Source of the DNA: Noviherbaspirillum autotrophicum
GTDB lineage: Bacteria; Pseudomonadota; Gammaproteobacteria; Burkholderiales; Burkholderiaceae_D
NCBI RefSeq assembly: GCF_000818395.1
Contig: NZ_JWJG01000028.1
Span: 4,193,908-4,257,907 of the forward strand
Length of the DNA stretch: 64,000 nucleotides
Reading direction: 5' to 3'
Positions 38,201 through 47,881 of this stretch are shown here, in pieces. Each line of letters starts with the position of its first letter. Position 1 is the first letter of the stretch. Under the pieces are notes generated by a model, which saw only the letters and a program-made list of their open reading frames with translations, was not told the DNA's origin and did no database searches. Made by a program: the position numbers and the translations under genes.

Positions 38201-39634
38201 TTACCGCTTCGGCATCCCGCCAAGCAGCGCCGCCACCTTGGCCTTTTGCTTGGTTGCGCCCGGTTGCGAGGCGTCCTCGCGTGCCTCGTCCGACGCGCTC
38301 TGCGGCGCCGGCTCGTACGGCTTCAGGAACCACGGGTCGACCTTTTCCTTGCGCGGCGCGTAGCCGCTGCGTCCGTACGACGAACGCACCGCACCCTGAC
38401 GCTCTTCGCTGCCGCCTTCATGGCGCGGACGGCGATCGGCCGAACGCGGCGGCACGAAGCCGGAGAGCTGCAGGCGTGAAATGGTGTGCTTGATCAGCTT
38501 TTCGATGTCGGCGAGCTGCCGCGCATCCTTGTCGGTAAACAGCGAGATCGCGTCACCCGAGGCGCCGGCACGGCCGGTACGCCCGATGCGGTGCACGTAG
38601 TCCTCGGCGTTGTATGGCAAGTCGAAATTGATCACGCAAGGCAGTTCGGCGATGTCCAGGCCGCGCGCAGCCACGTCGGTCGCGACCAGCACTTCGATGC
38701 CGCCCTGCTTGAAGGCTTCGAGCGCGGCCATGCGTTCGGCCTGGGTCTTGTCGCCGTGGATCGCTGCTGCCTTGACGCCTTCCTTTTCCAGATGGCGCGA
38801 CAGGCGCGAAGCGCCGATCTTGGTATTCGAGAAAACGATTACCTGCTTCAGGCCGCGTTCGCGGATGATATGCGCCACCGCGTCGCGCTTGGCCTCTTCC
38901 TCGACCTTGTACAGCACCTGCGTGACATTGTCGGCGGTGGCGTTGCTGCGCGCGACTTCGATCGTCACCGGGTTCTTCAGGAAGCTGTTCGCCAGCTTCT
39001 TGATCTCCGGCGAGAAGGTCGCGGAGAACATCAGGTTCTGGCGCTCTTTCGGCAGCAGGTTGATGATGCGCTGCAGGTCAGGCAAGAAGCCCATGTCAAG
39101 CATGCGGTCCGCCTCGTCCATCACCAGGATCTGCGTCTGCGACAGGTTCACGGTCTTTTGCTGCACGTGGTCGAGCAAGCGGCCCGGGGTGGCAATCACG
39201 ATTTCCACACCAGCACGCAAGGCGGCGGTTTGCGGCGCCATGTCGACGCCGCCAAACACCACGACGGAGCGCAGCGGCGTGTGACGCGAATAGGCCTTCA
39301 CGTTATCCGCCACCTGGTCAGCCAGCTCCCGCGTCGGCGTCAGGATCAGCGCACGCACCGGATGGCGCGCAGGAGAGGCGCTGGTACTCGCATGCGCGAG
39401 CAGCAACTGAATGATGGGCAAGGAAAAACCGGCGGTCTTTCCTGTGCCGGTTTGCGCCGCGCCCATGACGTCGCGGCCTTGCAGGACAACGGGGATCGCC
39501 TCGGCCTGGATCGGCGTGGGATGTACATAACCTTGGTCGGCGAGCGCGCGCAAAATATCGGCGGACAGTCCGAAGTCTTCGAAGCGGACAGCCGGTGCGC
39601 CGGTTTGCGGGGTTGCTAACGGGGTGTGGGACAT
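38201..39634 (-). CDS. rhlE: DEAD-box ATP-dependent RNA helicase, RhlE-like
   Basis: 477 residues from ATG 39634. Q motif region FEDFGLSADILRAL with Q in TPIQAEAIP, motif I AQTGTGKT, motif Ia PTRELA, DEAD box as VMDEADRMLDMGF, motif III SATF, motif V DVAARGLDI and motif VI HRIGRTGRAG are all present. The last 90 residues form a basic, low-complexity tail (RRPRHEGGSEERQG, then PRKEKVDPWF). Such helicases remodel RNA in ribosome assembly and decay. Confidence 0.95.
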   Translation of the reverse strand: MSHTPLATPQTGAPAVRFEDFGLSADILRALADQGYVHPTPIQAEAIPVVLQGRDVMGAAQTGTGKTAGFSLPIIQLLLAHASTSASPARHPVRALILTPTRELADQVADNVKAYSRHTPLRSVVVFGGVDMAPQTAALRAGVEIVIATPGRLLDHVQQKTVNLSQTQILVMDEADRMLDMGFLPDLQRIINLLPKERQNLMFSATFSPEIKKLANSFLKNPVTIEVARSNATADNVTQVLYKVEEEAKRDAVAHIIRERGLKQVIVFSNTKIGASRLSRHLEKEGVKAAAIHGDKTQAERMAALEAFKQGGIEVLVATDVAARGLDIAELPCVINFDLPYNAEDYVHRIGRTGRAGASGDAISLFTDKDARQLADIEKLIKHTISRLQLSGFVPPRSADRRPRHEGGSEERQGAVRSSYGRSGYAPRKEKVDPWFLKPYEPAPQSASDEAREDASQPGATKQKAKVAALLGGMPKR

Positions 39635-40053
39635 AGGTGATTTCAATAAGCCTGCTACCAGGCTGTCAGTAAGCGCGACGTCAATGAACTGTGCCGAAAA
39701 ACGCCGCCTATTCGGTTACAGAGTCCACGCAACATGGCAGTGGTCAACCGCAGCATCGTTACGTAAAACAACCTTTCATTATACGCCTGCATGGAAGCAC
39801 CGTTCATGACCCGCCAAGCCAGCGGGTTCCAGACGATTCGCACGGTGCGCTTTTCCTGTGACAGTGGCTGCAGGCAAAGATTGCAGGGAATTGTCGGCCG
39901 GCGTCCCAAAAGCAGATATTTTTCATTCATATCCTCTGACACTGCCATCGATACTTACAATAATAATTCCAGTTTGAGAAAATTAATTGAAGTTAATCCA
40001 TTTTTAGACTAAAGTGTTTTTATCTCAATAACCTTTATATCCAGGCTGCTCAT
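39635..40053. other. intergenic region between rhlE and the toxin-antitoxin pair
   Basis: About 420 bases with no convincing gene. A - strand frame (39655-39948) has no domain and lies in what should be the rhlE leader. The right part is AT-rich, with TTTTTAGACTAAAGTG some 50 bp upstream of the antitoxin start, where the operon promoter and antitoxin operator should be. Confidence 0.5.
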
Positions 40054-40464
40054 ATGGGGATTCGCACTGAAAACGCGCATGCACCGGTTACGGCGGAAGC
40101 AATGTCCGCAGCGGCGGTACGCGCATTCGGCAATATCGCGCGCCTGTGGAACTTAGATACCGATGAACAGCTCGTCCTGCTGGGCAGCCCGCCACGCTCG
40201 ACCTTCTATAAATGGAAAAAGCAGCCGGAGGCAGCCCATCTCGGTCGCGACACGCTGGAACGCATTTCTTACCTATTGGGCATCTACAAAGCCCTGCAGA
40301 TTCTCTTGCCGGACGAAAAGGCCGCCGATAGCTGGATCAGGAAGCCGAATGCGGCGACGCTGTTCGGCGGCAAAAGCGCGCTGGATCGCATGTTGTCGGG
40401 CAATGTGGCGGACCTGTTCGTCGTGCGCCAGTATCTCGATGCCATGCGCGGCGGCTGGGCGTAA
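40054..40464 (+). CDS. antitoxin of the MbcA/ParS/Xre family
   Basis: 136 residues. An N-terminal Xre-like helix region (AAAVRAFGNIARLWNLDTDE and STFYKWKKQPE) is followed by the toxin-binding C-terminal domain with RISYLLGIYKALQILLPDEK, then WIRKPNAATLFGGKSALDRM and LDAMRGGWA, the family signature. It should neutralise the RES toxin encoded 2 bases downstream and repress the operon through its N-terminal DNA-binding part. Confidence 0.92.
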   Translation: MGIRTENAHAPVTAEAMSAAAVRAFGNIARLWNLDTDEQLVLLGSPPRSTFYKWKKQPEAAHLGRDTLERISYLLGIYKALQILLPDEKAADSWIRKPNAATLFGGKSALDRMLSGNVADLFVVRQYLDAMRGGWA

Positions 40465-40466
40465 CC

Positions 40467-41144
40467 GTGCCAGTGACGTATCCGCTGGCGCAAGTCGACT
40501 GGCATCCGGCCTATCGCATCGTCCCGACCCGCTTCCCCGCCATTAACCTGTTCGACCGCGTCGCGTCGCCGGACGACTTCGACGCCTTGTATGCGCTCGA
40601 AGCGATGACCAACGACCGCATCCGCGACGAAGTGGGCGCCATCGAGCTGGTGCCGCATGCGGAACGCCTGTATGGGCCGGGCAGCGGGCCGATCATGGCA
40701 GCCTTCACGCACCTGAACCCGGCCGGCAGCCGCTTTTCCGACGGCAGTTTCGGCGTGTTCTATGCCGCCAGGGACAAGGCGGCTGCGGTGGCCGAAACCC
40801 GCTACCACCAGGCGCGTTTTCTGGCAGCCACCAGCGAGCCGCCGATCCAGTTGCAGATGCGCGTATATCACGTCGAAGTGTCAGGCCGGCTGCATGACTT
40901 GCGCGACATGCAGAAAGACCATCCGGTCTATGATCCGGCTTCGTATGCCGCTTCGCAGGCGCTGGCGCGCGAACTCAGAGCGCAAGGCTCGAACGGCGTG
41001 ACCTACCGCAGCGTGCGCATGGAAGGCCGCGAATGCGTTGCGGCCTTCAGGACGCTCCCCCTGTCGAACTGCCGGCACGCGAGCCAGATGCTTTATCAAT
41101 GGGATGGCGCGCAGTTTTCGGATGTCTACGAGAAGGTAATGTAA
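40467..41144 (+). CDS. RES-domain toxin (NAD+-degrading)
   Basis: 225 residues from GTG at 40467, just after the antitoxin TAA. The three residues that name the domain are visible: Arg in YRIVPTRFP, Glu in AAVAETRYHQ, and Ser in NGVTYRSVR. GSGPIMAAFTHLNPAGSRFS is the conserved first strand. Characterised family members (MbcT, ParT, Xre-RES systems) deplete NAD+ or ADP-ribosylate targets, stopping growth when the antitoxin is lost. Length is at the normal upper range. Confidence 0.92.
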   Translation: MPVTYPLAQVDWHPAYRIVPTRFPAINLFDRVASPDDFDALYALEAMTNDRIRDEVGAIELVPHAERLYGPGSGPIMAAFTHLNPAGSRFSDGSFGVFYAARDKAAAVAETRYHQARFLAATSEPPIQLQMRVYHVEVSGRLHDLRDMQKDHPVYDPASYAASQALARELRAQGSNGVTYRSVRMEGRECVAAFRTLPLSNCRHASQMLYQWDGAQFSDVYEKVM

Positions 41145-41168
41145 GGCCGCGACGCTGGCCGACCGCAC

Positions 41169-41705
41169 CTATTTGACGCGCTGCTTCTCCAGCTTGCGCG
41201 CGAGTGTGCGGCGATGCATGCCAAGGCGGCGCGCCGTTTCTGAAATATTGAATCCGGTTTCCGCGAGCACTTCGTGGATGCGCTCCCATTCGAGCGTCTT
41301 GATCGAAGTGGAACGGTTCGTCAGTTCGATGTCGGTATTGCCAGCGACATGGCCGAACGCCGCCTCGATATCGTCGGTGTTGGACGGCTTGGCCAGATAC
41401 TGGCAAGCGCCGAGCTTGATCGCTTCGACGGCGGTGTTGATGCTGGCAAAACCGGTCAGGACCACGATCAGCATGTCCGGATGCCGCTGGTGCAGCATTT
41501 GCACACAGGCCAGGCCGGATGAATTGTCTTTCAGCTTCAGGTCGACCACCGCATGCGATGGCGCATGCTGCTGCAGCAGCGCCGCAACCTCGTCGGCATT
41601 CGTCGCATGCAATACCTGGTAGTTGCGGCGCTCGAACGAGCGGCCGAGCGTGCGCGCAAAGGCGGCATCGTCTTCCACGATTAACAGCAGGCGGTCAGGC
41701 GCCAT
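41169..41705 (-). CDS. regA: response regulator RegA/PrrA/ActR
   Basis: 178 residues. The receiver domain has the acidic pair EDD (11-13), phospho-acceptor Asp55 in HAVVDLKLKD, Thr in LTGFAS and Lys in YLAKPS. The C-terminus is a Fis-like helix-turn-helix, FNISETARRLGMHRRTLARK, which is nearly invariant in RegA proteins. With RegB it controls respiration genes according to the redox state. The start overlaps the regB end by 11 bases, and the gene closes the cyo-surf1-regB-regA run. Confidence 0.95.
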   Translation of the reverse strand: MAPDRLLLIVEDDAAFARTLGRSFERRNYQVLHATNADEVAALLQQHAPSHAVVDLKLKDNSSGLACVQMLHQRHPDMLIVVLTGFASINTAVEAIKLGACQYLAKPSNTDDIEAAFGHVAGNTDIELTNRSTSIKTLEWERIHEVLAETGFNISETARRLGMHRRTLARKLEKQRVK

Positions 41706-43041
41706 TTCCTTGCCCCTCCTCCAGGGAGATCGATGCCAGCGGCAAGGTCAGCAGGATTGCAGCGCCGCCTTCGGCGCGGTTGCGCACAATCACCGTACCG
41801 CCCAACTTGCGCGCGACATTCACCACCAGGAACAGGCCCAATCCGCCGCCCGGACGTCCCTTGCTCGACTGATATGGCTTGCCGAACTGCGCCAGCATCT
41901 CGGGCGCGAATCCGGGGCCGGCATCCGTGATCAGCAGCTTCAATGCATCGCCCTCGCGCATGGCCTCCAGGCTGACCCACTGCGGCGATGCCTCGAAGGC
42001 GTTGTCGAGCACGTTGACAATCATTTGCTTAAGCGCGGTGTCGAATACCACGGGGATGTCCGGCTGGATGCGGTTTTCGTAACCGAACGCGACGACCGGC
42101 CGGCTGGCGCACCATTCTTTGACCAAATCGTTCAAGAAAGTGCCGATGGTTGTCCTGGCCGACGATTCGCCGCGCGCTTCGCCTGCAGACAGCAGGATGC
42201 CGCTGACGATGGACTTGCAGCGCTTCAACTGCGCCTGCATTTCTGTAATTTCCTCCAGCAAGTCGGCATTCCTGCTGAATTCCGGCATGCGCCGCCAGTC
42301 GCCGAGAATCACCGACAGCGTGGCCAGCGGCGTGCCGAGTTCGTGCGCCGCGCCGGAGGCCAGCAAGCCCATGCGCACAATATGCTCTTCCTCGGCCGCG
42401 CGCTGGCGCAGGTGAGCCAGCTTGTCGGCACTGGCGCGCAGATTGCGCATGATGCGCGTGATGAAGATCACCAGCAGCGATGCGATGAGGGCAAAGCAGA
42501 TCAGCATGCCCTCGACATAGAGCGTGGGAAAGCTGCGCCCCTGCTGGATCGGCAATGCCAGCGGCGTGGAAAACAGCGACAGCCCGGCCAGGCACATTCC
42601 GGTGATGACGACAATGGTCCAGGTCGACCACGCCTCCAGCAGCACGGCGCTCAGAATGACTTGCAGCAGATAGAGGAAGGCGAATGGATTGGTGGTCCCG
42701 CCACTGAAATACAGCTGCGCCGTCAGGCTTCCCACGTCGACCAGCAGCGCGAAAAACAGTTCGCCGTTGGAAACGACACGGCGCTCCTGCCAGCGCAGAT
42801 GGCTGGCGATGTTGAACGCGATCAGGCAGACCAGCACCGCGAGCATCTGCGGCAGCGGCAGGCGGATGTCCAGCGCGCCGGCGACGATGGCAATGGTCGT
42901 GATCTGCCCGATAACGGCGATCCAGCGCAGCTGGATCAACTGCAGCATGTTGTTGTGGCCGGCGACCTTTTCGACGCGCGCGGCGGCTGATTTTTCCCTT
43001 ACCTCGGCCCGATTCAATGCCGTTTCAGTCTTGCCTGTCAT
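41695..43041 (-). CDS. regB: redox-sensing histidine kinase RegB/PrrB
   Basis: 448 residues from ATG 43041, preceded by GGGGGA; it overlaps the surf1 stop by 4 bases. Six transmembrane helices occupy about residues 35-200. The quinone-binding heptapeptide GGTTNPF is at 114-120, the phospho-acceptor is His233 in GAAHELGTPLATLSV, and Cys275 in LKRCKSIVSG corresponds to the redox-active cysteine of RegB. The ATPase domain shows NVLDNAFEAS and GPGFAPEML then KGRPGGGLGLFLV. Placement in an oxidase operon supports control of terminal oxidases. Confidence 0.94.
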   Translation of the reverse strand: MTGKTETALNRAEVREKSAAARVEKVAGHNNMLQLIQLRWIAVIGQITTIAIVAGALDIRLPLPQMLAVLVCLIAFNIASHLRWQERRVVSNGELFFALLVDVGSLTAQLYFSGGTTNPFAFLYLLQVILSAVLLEAWSTWTIVVITGMCLAGLSLFSTPLALPIQQGRSFPTLYVEGMLICFALIASLLVIFITRIMRNLRASADKLAHLRQRAAEEEHIVRMGLLASGAAHELGTPLATLSVILGDWRRMPEFSRNADLLEEITEMQAQLKRCKSIVSGILLSAGEARGESSARTTIGTFLNDLVKEWCASRPVVAFGYENRIQPDIPVVFDTALKQMIVNVLDNAFEASPQWVSLEAMREGDALKLLITDAGPGFAPEMLAQFGKPYQSSKGRPGGGLGLFLVVNVARKLGGTVIVRNRAEGGAAILLTLPLASISLEEGQGNGA

Positions 43042-43880
43042 GTTCCCCCACCCGATCCCTCTGCCGCGCGGCGCAAGCGACGCTCCTCGCGCCAGACCCA
43101 CAGGCCGGCCGCTGCCACCATCAAGGCGAGAGCATACCAAGTCAGCGCATAGACCAAGTGGCTGTTGTGGAAGGAAATGACCGTCAGGCCGCCGACCGGG
43201 GCGATTTCCCCCGGCCCTGCGTCAGTGTGCGCCGGCGCGGCGTCCGCATCGACGAAGTATGGCGCAACCCGGCGCAGGCCGCGCGCAGCGGCAATCGCCT
43301 GTATGTCGCGCGAATGCCAGCGATCGGCAGCGGGATCATTGTTCCGCAGAAATGCGCCGCCGGGTTCGCTCATGCGCAGCAGGCCGCTAACGGTGACGGT
43401 CTGGTTGCCGCCGGCAGTCCGACTGCGGTTCGCCTGGCGCACGCTAGCGGCGGCCTCAACCGGAATAAAGCCGCGATTGACCAGCACGATGGCGCCGCCG
43501 GCACTGTCGGCCACGTGCAGCGGCGTCAGCAGCCAGTAGCCGCTGCCCAGTTCGGTGGCGGCCTGCACCAGGGCCGATTGTTCATGCATGAACCTGCCGC
43601 TGAGCTGCACATGGCGGTACTCGTCGGATTCGGCGCTGATGAACGGCCAGCGCTCTGGCCCGGGGGCAGGCACGGGAGCGGTATGCGCGCGCTGCTCGAC
43701 GCGCTCGATGAGCGCCAGTTTCCATTGCAGCCGCTGCAACTGCCAGCTGCCGAGCGCGACGAAAGCCGCGAACGCCAGCGCTGCGCAGACGGCCAGCACC
43801 AGCAGCGTTACGAAAGAGCGCGGGCGCGGCCCGACCTCCAGCGAAGCCGCACCGCGCCCCTGCCCTGAACCATCCGTCAT
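43038..43880 (-). CDS. SURF1-family cytochrome oxidase assembly protein
   Basis: 280 residues with one helix near the N-terminus (about 22-44) and one near the C-terminus (about 246-264), the SURF1 topology. ALGSWQLQRLQWKLALIERV and VLVNRGFIPVE, then GLLRMSEPGG, HSRDIQAIA and the ending NSHLVYALTWYALAL are family hallmarks. SURF1 proteins help insert heme into subunit I. Its ATG overlaps the cyoD stop by 4 bases. Confidence 0.92.
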   Translation of the reverse strand: MTDGSGQGRGAASLEVGPRPRSFVTLLVLAVCAALAFAAFVALGSWQLQRLQWKLALIERVEQRAHTAPVPAPGPERWPFISAESDEYRHVQLSGRFMHEQSALVQAATELGSGYWLLTPLHVADSAGGAIVLVNRGFIPVEAAASVRQANRSRTAGGNQTVTVSGLLRMSEPGGAFLRNNDPAADRWHSRDIQAIAAARGLRRVAPYFVDADAAPAHTDAGPGEIAPVGGLTVISFHNSHLVYALTWYALALMVAAAGLWVWREERRLRRAAEGSGGGT

Positions 43881-44281
43881 GGCATGTCGTGCATGTGGTG
43901 CATTTGGTGCGTGGCGTCGGGCGCCATGCCCGGCATCATGTTGTGATTCAAGTGATACATCACCCAGATCGAGCCAGAGAGCACGATCACCACCAGCACC
44001 ACGGTGAAGATCAGCGCTAGCATGTTCCAGCCGCCTTCGGACTTGGTGTTCATGTGCAGGAAGTAGATCATGTGGACCACGATCTGCACCGCGGCAAAGC
44101 CGAGGATCACCATGGCGGTGGTGCTCGACCTGTCGAACACCTTGCCCATGACCAGCCAGAATGGAATCGCGGTCAGAATCACCGACAGCACGAAGCCGAT
44201 CGCATAGCTTTTCAGGCTGCTATGGTCAGTATGATCGTCATGGCCATGATGGCCTGGGTCGTGCGTGTGTTGCGCGCTCAT
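43877..44281 (-). CDS. cyoD: cytochrome bo3 ubiquinol oxidase subunit IV
   Basis: 134 residues from ATG 44281, which overlaps the cyoC stop (ATGA). Three helices: SYAIGFVLSVILTAIPFWLV, AMVILGFAAVQIVVHMIYFL and MLALIFTVVLVVIVLSGSIW. Both ends are rich in His and Met: HTHDPGHHGHDDHTDH at the start and MMPGMAPDATHQMHHMHDMP at the end, well beyond the core of the family. A metal role of these tails is only a guess. Confidence 0.94.
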   Translation of the reverse strand: MSAQHTHDPGHHGHDDHTDHSSLKSYAIGFVLSVILTAIPFWLVMGKVFDRSSTTAMVILGFAAVQIVVHMIYFLHMNTKSEGGWNMLALIFTVVLVVIVLSGSIWVMYHLNHNMMPGMAPDATHQMHHMHDMP

Positions 44282-44910
44282 GGCAAGACTCCCATCAGGT
44301 AGACAAAGGTGAAGACGCCGATCCAGATCACATCCAGGAAGTGCCAGAACATCGACAGGCACATCAGGCGGCGACGATTTTCAGGGACGAGGCCGTGGCG
44401 CCTCAACTGGAACATCAGCGTCGCCAGCCAGACGACGCCGAAGCTCACGTGCAAGCCGTGCGTGCCGACCAGGCAGAAGAACGCCGTCAGGAATCCACTG
44501 CGCTGCGGACCCGCGCCTTCATGGATCAGGTGGGCGAATTCAGTCAGTTCGAGCGCCAGAAAGCCAAGGCCGAACAGTCCGGTAATGCCCAGCCACAGCA
44601 TCGTGCTGCCCAGGCGCTTGCGCTGCGATTCGAGCATGGCGAAGCCATAGGTAATCGACGACAACAGCAGCAAGGCGGTATTGGTCGCCACCAGCGGCAG
44701 GTCGAACAGCTCGGCGCCGGTCGGACCGCCCGCGTAATTGCGCCCCAGCACCGCATAGGCAGCGAACAGGCACGCAAAGATCAGGCAGTCGCTCATCAGG
44801 TAGATCCAGAACCCGAGCAGGGTGCCGTTTTCCGGATGATGCTCGCGCACGTAAAAGCGCGCGCTGGTATCGCTCAGGGCGTCAACAGTGTTTGCGGTAA
44901 TTTCAGACAT
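44278..44910 (-). CDS. cyoC: cytochrome bo3 ubiquinol oxidase subunit III
   Basis: 210 residues from ATG 44910 ([14 protein letters not shown]), overlapping cyoB by 8 bases; a longer frame to 45033 is inside cyoB. Five helices; [20 protein letters not shown] is the first, and [20 protein letters not shown] is the conserved subunit III region, with a final [14 protein letters not shown]. Membrane component of the proton-pumping quinol oxidase. Confidence 0.95.
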   Translation of the reverse strand: MSEITANTVDALSDTSARFYVREHHPENGTLLGFWIYLMSDCLIFACLFAAYAVLGRNYAGGPTGAELFDLPLVATNTALLLLSSITYGFAMLESQRKRLGSTMLWLGITGLFGLGFLALELTEFAHLIHEGAGPQRSGFLTAFFCLVGTHGLHVSFGVVWLATLMFQLRRHGLVPENRRRLMCLSMFWHFLDVIWIGVFTFVYLMGVLP

Positions 44911-46906
44911 AGCTTTCCAACATGCGGGTACGGGCATTCTCAGTGCGGACCACCTCGTCCGCCGGGATGTGGTAATCGCGTTTGTAATTGAAGGTATGGA
45001 CAATGACGGCAGCCAGCGTCGCGGCAAAACCAAGGCCGGCCACCAGCCACATCTGCCAGATCAATGCGAAGCCGACGACCGTGCTGAGGGCGGCGATCAC
45101 GAAGCCGGCTGCCGTGTTCTTCGGCATGTGAATCGGGACGAAGCCTTGCTGCGGACGGATATAGCCCTGCTTCTTCATGTCGGTCCAGGCATCCTTGTCA
45201 TAGACACGCGGCGTGAACGCAAAGTTGTAGTCCGGCGGTGGCGAAGACGTAGACCATTCCAGTGTGCGGCCGTTCCACGGGTCGCCGGTGACATCGCGCA
45301 GCTCGTGGCGGCGCTTGAAGCTGACGTAGAACTGCACCAGCATCGAACCAATGCCCAGCGCGATCAGCACCGCGCCGAGCGCCGCGATCTGGAACCAGAT
45401 CTGCAGCGACGGATCGTCGAAGTGGCTCATGCGGCGGGTCACACCCATCAGGCCGAGCACGTACAGCGGCATGAAGGCGAGGTAGAAGCCGACCACCCAG
45501 AACCAGAACGAGCACTTGCCCCAGAAGACGTCGAGCTTGTAGCCGAAGGCTTTCGGGAACCAGTAGTTGATCGCGGCAAAAATGCCGAACACCACGCCGC
45601 CGATGATCACGTTATGGAAGTGCGCGATCAAAAACAGGCTGTTGTGCAGCACGAAGTCGGCCGGCGGCACCGCCAGCAGCACGCCCGTCATGCCGCCGAT
45701 GACGAAGGTGATCATGAAGGCGACGGTCCACATCATCGGCAGCTCGAAGCGGATGCGGCCGCGGTACATGGTGAACAGCCAGTTGAAGATCTTCGCGCCG
45801 GTCGGAATCGAGATGATCATCGTCGTGATGCCGAAGAACGAGTTCACGCTCGCGCCCGAGCCCATGGTGAAGAAGTGGTGCAGCCAGACGAGATACGACA
45901 GAATGGTGATGACCGCCGTCGCGTACACCATCGAGGTGTAGCCGAACAGGCGCTTGCCGGTAAAGGTCGGCACCACTTCCGAGAAGATGCCGAACACCGG
46001 CAGCACCAGGATGTACACCTCCGGGTGGCCCCAGATCCAGATCAGGTTCACGTACAACATGGAGTTGCCGCCCAGGTCGTTCGTGAAGAAGTTCAGGCCG
46101 AACATGCGGTCCACCGACAGCATTGCCAGCACGGCGGTCAGCACCGGGAAGGTAACGACGATCAGCACGTTGGTGCACAGCGCGGTCCAGGTGAATACCG
46201 GCATCTTCATCAGGTTCATGCCGGGCGCGCGCATCTTGACGATGGTCGCGATCAGATTGACCCCCGACAGCAAGGTGCCCACGCCGGCAATCTGCAAGGC
46301 CCAGATGTAGTAATCGACGCCGACATCCGGGCTGTACAGGATGCCGGACAGCGGCGGATAGGCGAGCCAGCCGGTGCGTGCGAATTCGCCGACGAACAGC
46401 GATGCCATCACCAGCACGGCACCCGAGGTCGTCATCCAGAAGCTGAAGTTGTTCAGGAACGGGAAGGCCACGTCGCGCGCGCCGATCTGCAGCGGCACCA
46501 CGTAGTTCATCAGGCCGGTCACGAACGGCATCGCAACGAAAAAGATCATGATCACGCCGTGGGCGGTGAAGATCTGGTCGTAGTGATGCGGCGGCAGGAA
46601 ACCGGCGCTGTCGCCGAAGGCGACCGCCTGCTGGGCGCGCATCATGAGCGCATCGGCAAAGCCGCGCAGCAGCATCACCAGGCCCAGGATCATGTACATG
46701 ATGCCGATTTTCTTGTGGTCGATGCTGGTGATCCAGTCGCGCCACAGGTGGCCCCACAGGCGGAAATAAGTCAGCGCGGCGAACGCCGCCACGCCGCCGA
46801 TGGCGACCATGAGAAAGGTGCCAATCAGGATGGGTTCGTGAAACGGAATCGCATCCCAGCTCAGCCGGCCGAAGATGAGCTTCGTCAGATCAATGTGGTC
46901 TTGCAT
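44903..46906 (-). CDS. cyoB: cytochrome bo3 ubiquinol oxidase subunit I
   Basis: 667 residues, normal for CyoB. The heme-copper centre is clear: [20 protein letters not shown] contains the Cu-B His-Pro-Glu-Val-Tyr with the crosslinked Tyr, [12 protein letters not shown] the two further Cu-B histidines, and [12 protein letters not shown] the heme ligands. [15 protein letters not shown] carries the low-spin heme His. Fifteen helices. It oxidises ubiquinol and reduces O2 to water while pumping protons. Confidence 0.97.
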   Translation of the reverse strand: MQDHIDLTKLIFGRLSWDAIPFHEPILIGTFLMVAIGGVAAFAALTYFRLWGHLWRDWITSIDHKKIGIMYMILGLVMLLRGFADALMMRAQQAVAFGDSAGFLPPHHYDQIFTAHGVIMIFFVAMPFVTGLMNYVVPLQIGARDVAFPFLNNFSFWMTTSGAVLVMASLFVGEFARTGWLAYPPLSGILYSPDVGVDYYIWALQIAGVGTLLSGVNLIATIVKMRAPGMNLMKMPVFTWTALCTNVLIVVTFPVLTAVLAMLSVDRMFGLNFFTNDLGGNSMLYVNLIWIWGHPEVYILVLPVFGIFSEVVPTFTGKRLFGYTSMVYATAVITILSYLVWLHHFFTMGSGASVNSFFGITTMIISIPTGAKIFNWLFTMYRGRIRFELPMMWTVAFMITFVIGGMTGVLLAVPPADFVLHNSLFLIAHFHNVIIGGVVFGIFAAINYWFPKAFGYKLDVFWGKCSFWFWVVGFYLAFMPLYVLGLMGVTRRMSHFDDPSLQIWFQIAALGAVLIALGIGSMLVQFYVSFKRRHELRDVTGDPWNGRTLEWSTSSPPPDYNFAFTPRVYDKDAWTDMKKQGYIRPQQGFVPIHMPKNTAAGFVIAALSTVVGFALIWQMWLVAGLGFAATLAAVIVHTFNYKRDYHIPADEVVRTENARTRMLESYV

Positions 46907-46915
46907 CGTTACTCT

Positions 46916-47881
46916 TTATGGATTTTTGGAAATCGGGGCGGACGATTCGGCACCGGTCTGCGCGACGGCGGCTGTGACGCGCTTGCTGTCGGCCGCCATC
47001 ATCTCGTCCATGCAGGTCGCGCCGGGCGCGACGCAGCGATTGACGATCGCGTGGTACAGGTCGGACTCGACCTTGCCGTAGCGGCGCACCGGTTCGCGCT
47101 CGCTGGGCTTTTCCAGCGCCAGGTAGTCGGTGCGCTTGAACTCGCCGCCGGCCCTGGCCTTCTGCACCCAGCTCTCGAAGTCGGCATTACTCATGCCGTA
47201 GTACTTGAAGCGCATGTGGGAAAACCCGGCACCGCTGTAATTGGCCGAAAAGCCTTCATATGCGCCGGGCTTGTTAATCACGGCATTCAAGGTCGTATCC
47301 ATGCCCGGCATCGCGTAGATCTGGCCGGCCAGCGCGGGGATATAGAACGAATTCATCACGTTCGACGCGGTGATCTTGAAGCGCACCGGCACGTCCACCG
47401 GCGTGGCCAGTTCGTTGACGGTGGCAATGCCCTGCTCCGGATAGATGAACAACCACTTCCAGTCGAGCGCCACCACCTGCACCACCAGCGGCTTGGTATC
47501 GGGGGAAATCGGGCGATGGGCGTCGATGCGCTGCAGCGGACGGTACGGGTCCAGCAGATGGGTGCTGATCCAGGTCAGCAAACCCAGGGCGATGATGATT
47601 AGGAGCGGCGCGCCCCAGATGACCAGCTCCAGCTTGGTCGAGTGATCCCATTCGGGATCGTATTTTGCCGCCGCGTTGTTTTTGCGGTAACGCCAGGCGA
47701 AAAGCACGATCAAGGCGATCACCGGCACGATGATCAGCAACATCAGCAGCGTGGAGACAAGGACCAGGTTGGCCTGCTGAACAGCGATATCGCCGGATGG
47801 ATTCATCACGACGGTATCGCAGCCAGCCAGCAACACCAGGGGCGAGAGCGGCGCTAGGCGACGGGCGTTTAACAGATGCAT
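46916..47881 (-). CDS. cyoA: cytochrome bo3 ubiquinol oxidase subunit II (lipoprotein)
   Basis: 321 residues. The signal peptide ends in a lipobox LLAGC with Cys21. Two helices follow (about 38-60 and 82-103). The periplasmic cupredoxin domain includes VALDWKWLFIYPEQGIATVN and FKITASNVMNSFYIPALAGQ, and the quinol-oxidase type lacks the CuA ligands. First gene of the oxidase run; 137 bp separate it from the divergent MFS gene, so both promoters lie there. The cyoE heme O synthase gene is not next to it. Confidence 0.95.
   Translation of the reverse strand: MHLLNARRLAPLSPLVLLAGCDTVVMNPSGDIAVQQANLVLVSTLLMLLIIVPVIALIVLFAWRYRKNNAAAKYDPEWDHSTKLELVIWGAPLLIIIALGLLTWISTHLLDPYRPLQRIDAHRPISPDTKPLVVQVVALDWKWLFIYPEQGIATVNELATPVDVPVRFKITASNVMNSFYIPALAGQIYAMPGMDTTLNAVINKPGAYEGFSANYSGAGFSHMRFKYYGMSNADFESWVQKARAGGEFKRTDYLALEKPSEREPVRRYGKVESDLYHAIVNRCVAPGATCMDEMMAADSKRVTAAVAQTGAESSAPISKNP

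Noticed and set aside
38486..39619. 377-codon + strand frame opposite rhlE
   Set aside because: Shadow of the DEAD-box helicase gene; no domain pattern.
39655..39948. 97-codon - strand frame upstream of rhlE
   Set aside because: No domain, mixed Cys/Arg/Leu composition, and it occupies the expected leader of rhlE.
41623..42990. Long + strand frame opposite regB
   Set aside because: Antisense to a clear histidine kinase gene; composition is that of a reverse-strand shadow.
44888..47602. A very long + strand open frame of 904 codons opposite cyoB and cyoA
   Set aside because: It is antisense to well-conserved oxidase genes, has His/Gln/Arg-rich low-complexity sequence typical of shadow frames in GC-rich DNA, and no ribosome binding site.
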